Assembly: GCA_963668535.1 (NCBI GenBank)
Contig: OY764867.1
Location: forward strand, 372,001 to 436,000
DNA from: F22 sp963668535
GTDB lineage: Bacteria; Bacteroidota; Bacteroidia; Bacteroidales; Bacteroidaceae
Length of the DNA: 64,000 nucleotides
Direction of reading: 5' to 3'
In this document: piece by piece, positions 54,098 through 63,800 of the stretch
Layout: each line of letters opens with the position of its first letter
Numbering within the stretch: position 1 is the first letter of the stretch
Notes under the pieces: model-generated
Database searches by the model: none
The model's input: the letters and a program-made list of their open reading frames with translations, nothing else
What the model was told of the DNA's origin: nothing
Position numbers and translations under genes: made by a program

Positions 54098-55237
54098 TTA
54101 ATTCAAGTTGTCAAAAAAATCCAAGGTCCAAGCAGGTATCCACTCAATGTAGGGAGTACCATCCTTATGAAATTGGATAGGTAGCCATATGTATCGGCTA
54201 TCACTTGGGAACTTTGGATGCCAGATATCGGCCATAAAAATAAAAGCATCTTTCTTACCTTGAACAGGAAGTATATACGTGCTTTGTCCCTTGAACGTAC
54301 TCTGCGCATCCTTTCCGACACAAGGATTAGGATATTGTTTCCAAGGTCCGTCTATATTTTTTGCTGAAAACAGACGAGCCGAGTTTGGAGCCCAACCAGT
54401 ACATCCAGAAGTAATCATCCAATATACACCATCTTTCTTAAAGATAGCTGGTGCTTCATTCATGCCACCAGCAGCCACACGAGTATATTGGCCACTGTGT
54501 GCCTGATAATCATCAGTTAATTCAGCGATTTGTAGTGTCATGTTTTCTTCAGAAGAATAAATGTGATAGGCTGTACCATCATCATCTACATACAGGGTCA
54601 TATCACGCGCCATCTGACCACCTAATAGATCACGTTTAGTGAATAATCCTTTGACTACAGCATCACGCCAGTCGTCAGTCCACCATTTCTTATAATGATC
54701 CATACTCAACGTGTCGAGTATAGCCAATTGTTTCTCATTCATATCAGCAGGTACATATCCTGCATTGACACGTCCAGAACAGATAAATCGATAAGGTCCT
54801 GTTGGGCTGTCACTCACAGCCACACCTGCACGTGCTGCTGCATACCCATGTCCTTTTAGCTCAAGGTGAAACCACATTACAAACTTATGTGTTTTTGCGT
54901 TGTAGATAACCTTAGGACGTTCTAAGATACATCCACGTGCAATATCTGAGCTATCATTATCAATCACCGACAAAGCCACTCCTTCATTCTTCCACTCCGT
55001 CAGATTCTTTGAAGAATAACACATCACGCCAACCATTGCTGCGCATGTTGTATCACTCTTGTTTTCACCAAACCAGTAATATATTCCATCATGCCATAAC
55101 ACACCACCACCATGTGCATTGATGTGTACTCCTTGATTATCAGGCCATATCTCACCCGATTGTATGGCTTGTACAGCAACTTTATTTTGACAAGAAGCCA
55201 AACACAAAGCAAAAATAACACCTAACAAATATCTCAT
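54098..55237 (-). CDS. GH43 exo-beta-1,3-galactanase-like protein
   Basis: 379 aa lipoprotein (LCLASCQNK). It opens with HINAHGGGVLWHDGIYYWFG, typical of GH43 galactan 1,3-beta-galactosidases (subfamily 24-like). It has CILERPKVIYN (E106), GGMNEAPAIFKK with E261 as predicted acid, and TFKGQSTYILP with Q318 at the position where Ct1,3Gal43A uses a glutamine instead of the usual catalytic Asp. It ends SRYIWLPIQF and IEWIPAWTLDFF. This points to cleavage of beta-1,3-galactan main chains, as in type II arabinogalactan. Subfamily is judged by eye. Confidence 0.82.
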   Translation of the reverse strand: MRYLLGVIFALCLASCQNKVAVQAIQSGEIWPDNQGVHINAHGGGVLWHDGIYYWFGENKSDTTCAAMVGVMCYSSKNLTEWKNEGVALSVIDNDSSDIARGCILERPKVIYNAKTHKFVMWFHLELKGHGYAAARAGVAVSDSPTGPYRFICSGRVNAGYVPADMNEKQLAILDTLSMDHYKKWWTDDWRDAVVKGLFTKRDLLGGQMARDMTLYVDDDGTAYHIYSSEENMTLQIAELTDDYQAHSGQYTRVAAGGMNEAPAIFKKDGVYWMITSGCTGWAPNSARLFSAKNIDGPWKQYPNPCVGKDAQSTFKGQSTYILPVQGKKDAFIFMADIWHPKFPSDSRYIWLPIQFHKDGTPYIEWIPAWTLDFFDNLN

Positions 55238-55310
55238 ACTAATTATTATAACAGACGTAAGACTTTATCAAAAATAATCCTTGTACACCTCAACTAAAAC
55301 CATCTAAATA

Positions 55311-55363
55311 GATAAGAAGCATCCAAGCCCTCCGATAGGAGAGGGATTGGATAGCTTCTATCT
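55311..55363 (-). terminator. Long hairpin downstream of susD
   Basis: GATAAGAAGCATCCAAGCCC pairs with the complementary stretch ending GGATAGCTTCTATC (about 20 paired bases with small bulges) around a GATAG loop. It lies 30 bases after the susD stop. A weak U-tract follows. It may partly terminate transcription, giving more SusC/SusD than enzymes. Confidence 0.65.
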
Positions 55364-55392
55364 AACATTATTATCTATATAATCACCTATCT

Positions 55393-57393
55393 TTATTGTT
55401 CTGCTGGAAGATTAGCTTCTGTAGGCCAATAAGGGTTTTGGTACAATGGAGAAGTAGAAATTGTTGAACCATCTGAAGAAGTCAACAAGAACTGCTTGAT
55501 CATCACAGGATGTAAATATTGAGCCATGCTCCATACATATCCACCGAGTACTTCACTCTTAGCATCAGATTCATAAGGACGTACATATTCACTAAGACTA
55601 GACGATGAAATAGTAGAAGCCAAATTAGATGCATCATACCAACTTTCCATTGGAGTATTCCAGATATGGATACCTTCGATATGATATGGAGTAGTCACCA
55701 TTTGATCAAGTGCTCTCCAACGGCAAAGATCCATCCAACGAAGTCCTTCGGCCATCAATTCACAACGACGTTCACGGCGAATATTGTACAAGGTAGCATC
55801 TACCAAATGACCTGCAGTATAAGCCCCCCAGTCATTCAATGCTTCTTTTGAAACAACAGTGTTATTGATTGTTTTTTGGAAGTCTGTATCCATTCCTTCA
55901 TGACGAGCACGGATAGCCACCCAATACTCGCTAGCTGTTTGATCCAAAGAACCATTCAATTCATAGCAAGCTTCCATATAGTTCAACAATGCTTCCACAC
56001 CACGCATGATAGGGCATGCAGTATAATTGGCTCCATTATCGCACTGTGCTTGGTCGAATGAACCACCCTTACGCAATGCATAACCAGTAGTATAACATGT
56101 TGTAGTGGCTGTTCCCAAAATATCTGGAATAGGTTCAACAGGTACTGCATGAGAACCTTGACCTTCTACCAAGATATTTTTTTGTCCTGGTTCTTTCAAG
56201 AATACAGTCAAACGAGGGTCACGATCTTTACGTACATCTGCAATTGTCTGATCACCATTATAACCAGATCCTTGTGCATAGATAGGCAAACCATTCTTCA
56301 TCAAGAAGCCATCTACCATACCACGAGTAACACCAACTCCATAGTCACCATGTTGAGCTGCAACAACCACACAGTGAGTAACACCCAAACTCTTGCTATA
56401 TTGTCTCCACAACAAAACTTCTGGATTTGTAGACAAGTCTTCTGTACCGAACATCGCCAAATATGGATTGGCAGCATCGATATCTTTCAAGTTTGTTTGT
56501 GTTTGTGGCACGATACCAGTATCAGTAACCATTTGATCCTTCACCAAGTCGCCAACTTCTTTAGCTGCATTCATTGCCTGTTGGAAGAACCACTTGTATT
56601 CAGCTTCTATAGATCCAGCTTCAAAAGTGAAACCAGCATTGTAATCTTTGTCCTTACCAGGCCATCCTGCACTTCCTGGTACAAATGGAGTACCTGCAAA
56701 ATTCTTAAGCCAAGAACCTTCATACAAAGCCACACGAGATTTTAGTAATAGAGCCGCCTTATAGTTGATACGAGTTGTTGCCATATCTTTTCCTTTCATC
56801 AAATCAATGGCTTTATCCAAATCACTAAGAATAAAACGAGCCACTTGATTGCGTGGAAAACGCTTACTAGCTTCGACCAACTCTGCTTGATTATCTGCTA
56901 GTGCATGTTCAATGATTGGGAAATCACCAAACATTTGATAGCGTTTAAAATATTCATAGGCACGCAAGAAATACATTTCACCAATATAATGACGTACATT
57001 GGCTTCATTTCCACTGACTTGACCACCTTCATACTTTGGTAATACGACATCGAAAAAGTAATTGATTGAATTGATTCGTTCAAAATTCCAATCATCACTA
57101 TTATTCAAAGGCACCTTCCACTTCCCTTTTACATACTTACTGTCGTAATTTCGATCCGTTTGGTTGTCCGTTTGACTATCATCTCCAAACAAGCCATAAC
57201 TCCAGTTACCATGTGATGGCAACACATCGGGATAGATTTTATTTACATAAGATTCCAGTTGTCCATCATTACTGAAATAATTTTCTGGTGTCACACTAGA
57301 TTGTGGTTCTTTGTCCAAATAATCATTGCAAGACGCAAATAAAGTTCCTGCCAAAGCAACCATCAACACATGTTTGATATATTTTGTTTTCAT
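55393..57393 (-). CDS. SusD/RagB family glycan-binding lipoprotein
   Basis: 666 aa. Lipobox LFASCNDYLDKEP, where the LDKEP start is typical of the family. N-terminal SusD-like region plus RagB/SusD C-terminal domain (YNIRRERRCELMAEGLRWMD, LCRWRALDQM). It caps the SusC barrel on the cell surface and captures oligosaccharides. It starts 12 bp after the susC stop. Length is above the ~550 aa average, mainly from insertions in the middle (about residues 230-330). Confidence 0.96.
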   Translation of the reverse strand: MKTKYIKHVLMVALAGTLFASCNDYLDKEPQSSVTPENYFSNDGQLESYVNKIYPDVLPSHGNWSYGLFGDDSQTDNQTDRNYDSKYVKGKWKVPLNNSDDWNFERINSINYFFDVVLPKYEGGQVSGNEANVRHYIGEMYFLRAYEYFKRYQMFGDFPIIEHALADNQAELVEASKRFPRNQVARFILSDLDKAIDLMKGKDMATTRINYKAALLLKSRVALYEGSWLKNFAGTPFVPGSAGWPGKDKDYNAGFTFEAGSIEAEYKWFFQQAMNAAKEVGDLVKDQMVTDTGIVPQTQTNLKDIDAANPYLAMFGTEDLSTNPEVLLWRQYSKSLGVTHCVVVAAQHGDYGVGVTRGMVDGFLMKNGLPIYAQGSGYNGDQTIADVRKDRDPRLTVFLKEPGQKNILVEGQGSHAVPVEPIPDILGTATTTCYTTGYALRKGGSFDQAQCDNGANYTACPIMRGVEALLNYMEACYELNGSLDQTASEYWVAIRARHEGMDTDFQKTINNTVVSKEALNDWGAYTAGHLVDATLYNIRRERRCELMAEGLRWMDLCRWRALDQMVTTPYHIEGIHIWNTPMESWYDASNLASTISSSSLSEYVRPYESDAKSEVLGGYVWSMAQYLHPVMIKQFLLTSSDGSTISTSPLYQNPYWPTEANLPAEQ

Positions 57394-57405
57394 ATATTGT
57401 TTCTA

Positions 57406-60400
57406 TTACAAGGTTAAACTTAAACCACATGATACTGTTTTGGAAAGTGGATATACACATCCTCCCTTACCACCATCGATAGTTTCTGGATCAAATAGTG
57501 AAGAAAGTGAAGTACCTGTCCAAAGATTTTCACCTGACAAATAAACGCGTAGTTTAGACACGCCCAACTTAGACACTAATGATGTAGGCAACGTATAACC
57601 TAGCTGCAAGTTTTTCAAACGGATGTAAGAAGCATCTTGCAAATAACGTGTTTGAGCATAATAGTTCTTATCCGTGTCAAAAACAGGACGTGGATAATAA
57701 GAATTTATATTAGCTGGCAAGTCGTTTGAAGGCTCAGCGCGGAAATAATCTACGTGTTGATCCAACCCTTGTGACCACCAGAAGTTGCCCCTGATACCAA
57801 AGAAGTAAGCGCTTCCTTGATAATAATCACGCTTCATCACACCTTGGAAGAAAGCACGGAAGTCAAATCCTTTCCAATCTGCTGACAAATCAATAGAGAA
57901 GTGATAACGAGGCGTACTATTACCGATCAATTTACGGTCACCCAAGTCGTTCATAGTTCTTGAACCTTCAGTGATTTTACCATCACCATTCAAATCCTTA
58001 TACATAATATCACCAGCTGCCCAGTCGCTACCTATAGCATCTTGTCCACCATTAGGCAAAGAAGCCAAGTGATCTTGCATTTCTTGTTCTGATTTAGCAA
58101 TACCGATTGTTTGGTACCCCCAAATTTCGTTGATATAACGTCCTTCGATATATGTATCAGTCGACAGAGTTGGATTATTTGGGTAACGAGTAATCTTAGT
58201 ACGAGAATCGGCCAACATAAATTTAGCTGCATATCCTAAACCGTTTTGCAAACGATCATTCCAAGACAATTCAAATTCCCAACCTTTTGTACGCAAGTCG
58301 GTATTGTTGGTATTAGGCACAGCAGTACCCAAAGTAGCAGGCAATTCTGGTGCAGGACCAACCATATCCTTAGTATCACGGATAAAGTAATCATATGAAC
58401 CAGTCAAACGATTATTAAATAATCCCCAGTCCAAACCGACATTATAAGAGTGAATCTTTTCCCAAGTCAACGCTGTACTTACCAATCCAGGGAATTCAGC
58501 AGTATTTGTTTTTAAACCATTCTGCATCCAACTTCCATCAGACGATTTCACACTCATAGTACGATATGTCTGATACCAGTTATTTGTATTTTGGTTACCT
58601 AACATCCCGTAAGAAGCACGAAGTTTCAATGTATTGACAACATCAGTCATTGGTTCCCAGAATGCTTCACGAGCAATGTTCCATCCCAAAGATATAGAAG
58701 GCAACCACACCCAGCGATTGTCAGAACGGAAACGCGAAGTACCATCATAACGAAGGTTAGCTTCAGCCAAATAACGTCCATCATAGTTATAGTTTACACG
58801 ACCGAAGAAACCAGCAGTAGCCCATTCGTGACGCGCTCCATTAACAGAAGGTGTAACAGGTTCACCAGATGAATCCAATCCATTGGTCAAATCCACTTCT
58901 GGAAGACCAGGAATTAGAATACCGTTGCGTTGCAATCCAAACTCTGTCTGTTTCATCTTTTCTGTTTGGAAACCAGCCATTACATGGAAGTTATGTTTCT
59001 CAGCAAAGCTCTTATCATATTCAGAATAGATATTCAAGTTCATGAAGTTTTCCTTATAATGATCTTCATGTACATTCGATTCTGTATTTCCATATGTATA
59101 AGGGTTGCCATTTACATCATGATTGTAAGTCAATTGAGTATCCCAATGACGATCAGCAGCCTGTACGTGGTAGTTCAATTCGATATGTGTAATCCAGTTC
59201 TTAATGGGTTCCAAGATCAAACCAAGTTGATGGTAATTATTATCTGTTTCTTTACGGTCGCTACCTCCAGTAGACATTCCTAGTGCTGGAGACGGAGAAC
59301 TATACAAATAACCATTAGGATCATACAATGGTAATGTAGGCCATCCTTGACGTCCGATATTGTCATATAAATTGTCAGTCAATTGAGAAGGACGTACATA
59401 TTTTTGACGAGTCCAACGCATTGTATAGCTGATTTTTGCCCAAGGTGATAGTTGAGCTCTAATTTTGGCAGTCGCATTGTAACGCTTCAAACCTTCATTA
59501 CCCCACTCCATCAAACCACCTTGATCTAGATAGTTGGCAGACAAGTAGTAATTTAATTTTTCAGTTCCACCTGTAGCACTCAAATTGTGCTCTTGCGAGA
59601 AAGTAACATCCTTATACATGATGTCATACCAGTCGTTATTGGCATTACCAGCTGCATATCCATCTTTCCAATATCCATTACCACCATCAGGAATTTCTGT
59701 GGTAATTTTACCGTCTTGATAATCTTTGATACGTTGTAGCCACTCATCATTGAAGTTTACTCCCCAACCTGGTGTATTCAAACATCCGTCATTAAAATAT
59801 GTTGCGAATGTATAGGAATCCATAGTACTAGGCATATTGATTGGCGAACTCCAACGGAAGCTATTGTTATAGTTTACAGAAGTCTTACCACTCTTACCAC
59901 TCTTGGTAGTCACCATCACCACACCAAAAGGTGCACGTGAACCATAGATTGAAGAAGAAGCGGCATCTTTCAAAACAGAAATACTTTGAATATCTTGAGG
60001 ATTGATTGTATTCAAATCACCTTCCATACCATCAATCAAGATAAGTGGAGAACCAGTAGAACCAGATCCAATGGTACCTGTACCACGTACATTAATACTT
60101 GGCGTACTTTCCAAGCTACCGTTATTTTGTGTAATTTGAAGTCCAGGAACCAAACCTTGTAAGGCTTGTGCAGCATTGGATACAGGACGAGATTCCAATT
60201 CTTTGCCATCAGTAACCCCTACTGATCCAGTCAGATTGACCTTCTTCTGTGTACCGAAACCGACCACAACCACTTCATCCAACACTTTCGTATCTTCTCG
60301 TAATACCACTTTGATTGCTTGTCCAGGTACGACCTTTATTTCTTGAGCAGAATATCCAAGATAGGACACCACCAATATTGCACCTGGTTTAACGGAAAGG

Positions 60401-60657
60401 GTAAATCCTCCATCGAGATCGGTAATAGTACCATTGGAGGTTCCTTTTTCTACAACACTTGCACCGATAACTGGTCCGGTTGCATCATTTACTGTACCCA
60501 CTACCTGCACTTGTTGTTGCACAGCGTGTACAGCAAGATTTTGATTGCCATTAGGTGCGGCCATCAACGGCCCCCCAGCAATAAAACCTGTAGAAAGCAT
60601 TAAAGTCATCCATGCTTTCCTACTGCTTTTACATAAATCTGATTTCATAGTATTCAT
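57406..60657 (-). CDS. SusC/RagA family TonB-linked outer-membrane transporter
   Basis: 1083 aa, signal peptide (GGPLMAAPNGN). Carboxypeptidase-D regulatory-like domain (VVGTVNDATGPVIGASVVEK, residues about 52-130), TonB box region LDEVVVVGFGTQKKVNLTGS, plug with NAAQALQGLVPGLQITQNNG and SVLKDAASSSIYGSRAPFGV, then a 22-strand barrel ending in an aromatic/Leu-rich last strand (VSCGLSLTL). It imports oligosaccharides held by the SusD partner. First gene of the PUL transcript. An alternative start three codons in is possible. Confidence 0.97.
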   Translation of the reverse strand: MNTMKSDLCKSSRKAWMTLMLSTGFIAGGPLMAAPNGNQNLAVHAVQQQVQVVGTVNDATGPVIGASVVEKGTSNGTITDLDGGFTLSVKPGAILVVSYLGYSAQEIKVVPGQAIKVVLREDTKVLDEVVVVGFGTQKKVNLTGSVGVTDGKELESRPVSNAAQALQGLVPGLQITQNNGSLESTPSINVRGTGTIGSGSTGSPLILIDGMEGDLNTINPQDIQSISVLKDAASSSIYGSRAPFGVVMVTTKSGKSGKTSVNYNNSFRWSSPINMPSTMDSYTFATYFNDGCLNTPGWGVNFNDEWLQRIKDYQDGKITTEIPDGGNGYWKDGYAAGNANNDWYDIMYKDVTFSQEHNLSATGGTEKLNYYLSANYLDQGGLMEWGNEGLKRYNATAKIRAQLSPWAKISYTMRWTRQKYVRPSQLTDNLYDNIGRQGWPTLPLYDPNGYLYSSPSPALGMSTGGSDRKETDNNYHQLGLILEPIKNWITHIELNYHVQAADRHWDTQLTYNHDVNGNPYTYGNTESNVHEDHYKENFMNLNIYSEYDKSFAEKHNFHVMAGFQTEKMKQTEFGLQRNGILIPGLPEVDLTNGLDSSGEPVTPSVNGARHEWATAGFFGRVNYNYDGRYLAEANLRYDGTSRFRSDNRWVWLPSISLGWNIAREAFWEPMTDVVNTLKLRASYGMLGNQNTNNWYQTYRTMSVKSSDGSWMQNGLKTNTAEFPGLVSTALTWEKIHSYNVGLDWGLFNNRLTGSYDYFIRDTKDMVGPAPELPATLGTAVPNTNNTDLRTKGWEFELSWNDRLQNGLGYAAKFMLADSRTKITRYPNNPTLSTDTYIEGRYINEIWGYQTIGIAKSEQEMQDHLASLPNGGQDAIGSDWAAGDIMYKDLNGDGKITEGSRTMNDLGDRKLIGNSTPRYHFSIDLSADWKGFDFRAFFQGVMKRDYYQGSAYFFGIRGNFWWSQGLDQHVDYFRAEPSNDLPANINSYYPRPVFDTDKNYYAQTRYLQDASYIRLKNLQLGYTLPTSLVSKLGVSKLRVYLSGENLWTGTSLSSLFDPETIDGGKGGCVYPLSKTVSCGLSLTL

Positions 60658-60734
60658 TTTATATTATGTGAAGGTAAAAATAAGAATAAGCGAATTTAAG
60701 GTATAACAAATGTTCTTTTGTTTCAAACACAGCG

Positions 60735-60742
60735 CAAATATA
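60735..60742 (-). promoter_or_regulatory. Promoter -7 element of susC
   Basis: Minus-strand TATATTTG, with a TTG about 16-19 bases upstream. Predicted leader is about 75 nt. Confidence 0.6.
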
Positions 60743-60860
60743 TAATTTACCTTCAATACACAACATAAAAAATCTATCACAACACCCCAATAAATCATTC
60801 ATTGAACGTTTTATTACACATTTTGGGCGATTTATCCCTCATGGTATGTTAAAAAAATTG

Positions 60861-60868
60861 TACTTTTG
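60861..60868 (+). promoter_or_regulatory. Promoter -7 element of the hybrid sensor gene
   Basis: TACTTTTG, 22 bases before the ATG at 60891. It is followed by TCCTAGTAAAA, also found at 15467. Confidence 0.55.
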
Positions 60869-60890
60869 TCCTAGTAAAATATTTAACTCC

Positions 60891-63800
60891 ATGAAGCATA
60901 TACGCCTCTTTGTCCTTACGCTATTGATCCATCTGTCTGTGTGTACTACATGGGCACAACAGTTTACATTTCAACATCTTGACACAGAAAATGGTCTGAT
61001 CAATAATTACATTACCGACCTAGCACAAGATAAAAGAGGGTATCTCTGGATAGCAACCGAAGAAGGTTTAAGTCGTTTTGACGGTCACTATTTCACCTCC
61101 TACAACACAGAAAACTCCAGTCTTCAAAACAACGCATTGAATACATTATTATATGATAAACGTACCGACACTTTATGGATAGGTACCAAAGCTGGATTAT
61201 ACATCTTGCATTGCAGCACCCAAGAAATAGAACAACTAGTTCTCCCCAAAGATGCCTTACTAGATAATGTGGTCTATCTTTCTTTTGCTACAGACGGCGA
61301 CATCTGGATAACCAATTTATACCACTCCATCATAAAATACAACCCCAGCACCCATAAATACACCGTACTGGGGACCCCTAATATTAAAGGCATACACTTT
61401 GCCTATTCCTGTGCCATAGATGATGGAAAGGGACACCTCTATGTAGGGCATAGCCAAGCAGGCATGAGCATCATTGATTTGAAAGACCTCACTCTACATA
61501 CTTTCAAACACAATCCAGATGATCCCAAAAGCATCCCATCCGATTGGGTGACCAACATATACATAGACCATTTTCAAAACATTTGGGCAGGTACCAAAAA
61601 GGGATTAGCCTTATTCAATCCTCAACGAGGGAATTTTACCAATTTTCATCATCAACTAGGAGATAGCACCTCCATCTTATCCGACGACATCTGCCATATC
61701 GTTGAAATAGACGACAAACTTTGGATTTCCAGCGACTTGGGTGGTGTGAGCATTTTAAACTTACGTGACCTAACGTTGAATGATCTCGGACATATCCAGT
61801 TCCAAAACATATCGATCACTTACGATACCAACGGCATATCATCCAAAAACGCACGCAAAGTCTTTAAAGATTCGTTTGGCAATATCTGGATTGGCAATCA
61901 CAGCAGCGGCTTGGACTTTATCAGCCGTACCCAACCAGCCTTTCATAGTCTACCATACGTCAAAACAGGAGGACGAGTTTTAAAAAACAAACCAGCCAAA
62001 AGCATATACACAGAAGGCAACAAAGTGTGGATAGGTGGGGACAACGAGCTCGCTCTTTTTATCGACAATAAACTCATCGAATCGTATTCATTTTCTAATC
62101 CCAACGTTGCTTCAAACGGTCAGATAAATGCCATTGTTCGCTACAAAGACGACCTACTGCTTGGCATGAGCGATGCAGGGATCCTACGCTTCAACCCACA
62201 AACAAGACACACCACACGCATCCCCCTAACTAAAAGTACAGAAGCCACCTATTGTTTTTTTACAGACACAGATGGGAAAATATGGATAGGTGCAGAAGGG
62301 GGATTATATAGTTATCAAAAAGGGCGATTACATCAAGAGACAGCAATTGGTGAACAAATGCATTTCCTTTCTGTCTATGGAATCGTACGCGACACCAAGG
62401 GACTGCTTTGGATAGGAAGTTATGGCGATGGCATCTATGTTTTTGATAAAAAAGACCAATTGATTCATCACATCACCGATGAAAATGGACTGTGTACCAA
62501 TGCCGTCATCCACCTATATCAAGATCGTAAAAAAAGGATTTGGGCCGCCACAAGAGATGGGCTCAATTGCTTTGCACATCCCTCTCGACCTGAAGACACC
62601 AAAAGATACAGATACGACGAAGGATTGAAAGACGTCTACGTACGTGCCATCTATGAGGACAAATTGGGCTACATCTGGATTAGCACTACAGAAAACGTAG
62701 CCTGTTTAAACCCTAAGACACAGGCTATAGCTAGCTATAGCCGATATGATGGCATACTAGCTAGAAACTTCAGTGACGGCTCCGTTGCAGCAACTTCCGA
62801 TGGCACCATCTATTTCGGTTCGCTCAATGGCGTCTGTTATTTTCATCCCAAAGATATTGTACGCGAACAAACCATCACTCCCGTTGGCATAGTAGAATGT
62901 TTGGGCATCAGCGGACAAATAGAAGAAGGGAGCAATCCAGTATTGCAACCAACAGCATATGGAAAGATTGAATTGCCCTATGCACACAACTCCTTCCGCA
63001 TTCGCTTTACTATCCCTGATTTTTCTCAATCCCCCATGGCTGAATATGCTTATTTAGTCGATGGGCTATCCAGCAACTGGACCAACACACAAGGAGAAAA
63101 TCAAGTCACTTTCCGTAACCTACCTCCAAGCGAATACACCTTCAAAGTCAAGGCACGCCTGCACAATCAAGACTGGGACAATAAGCACATCGCCACATTA
63201 AAAGTCTATATCCATCCTCCATTGTGGCAAACATGGTATGCTCAAACATGCTATGCCATCATCTTGATTATAGGTACTATCTTCTGGTTTCGTTTTTATA
63301 AGCGTCGTTTGAAGTTGAAGAGTTCCTTGGAACTCGAACGGGAGAAGAGCCATAACGAACAAGAGCTTAATCAAGAACGCCTACGTTTTTACACCAACAT
63401 CACCCACGAATTGCGTACCCCGCTAACCCTTATTATTGGTCCATTGGAAGACCTTATCAATGATGCTAAACTCCCCAAAGCATACAGCCAAAAAATAAGC
63501 GTTATTCATGGTAGTGCCCTTCGCCTACTCAACCTAGTCAACCAGATACTTGAGTTCCGTAAGACAGAAACACAGAACCGCAAACTCACCGTAAGCAAAG
63601 GCAACCTACACAATCTAGTAACCGAAATAGGCCTTCGATATAAGGAACTGAATCGCAATGAGCAAGTGACGTTTCAGCTCGATATCCCATCTGTATCAGA
63701 AAAGATTTATTACGATTCAGATGTCATCTCTACCATACTAAACAACCTACTGTCCAATGCCGTTAAGTACACCGTACAGGGAGAAATTAAACTAGAGCTC

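Larger units (their letters stand above)
60658..60890. promoter_or_regulatory. Divergent PUL control region (susC and hybrid sensor)
   Basis: 233-bp gap with a promoter for each side: susC (60735) and the sensor (60861). The AraC-type output domain of the sensor (beyond the window) would be expected to bind upstream of susC here. No clear operator repeat was picked out by eye. Confidence 0.6.

Noticed and set aside
56149..56745. 198-codon plus-strand frame inside susD
   Set aside because: Lies wholly within susD on the opposite strand and its Cys/Ile/Ser-rich composition is typical of an antisense shadow.
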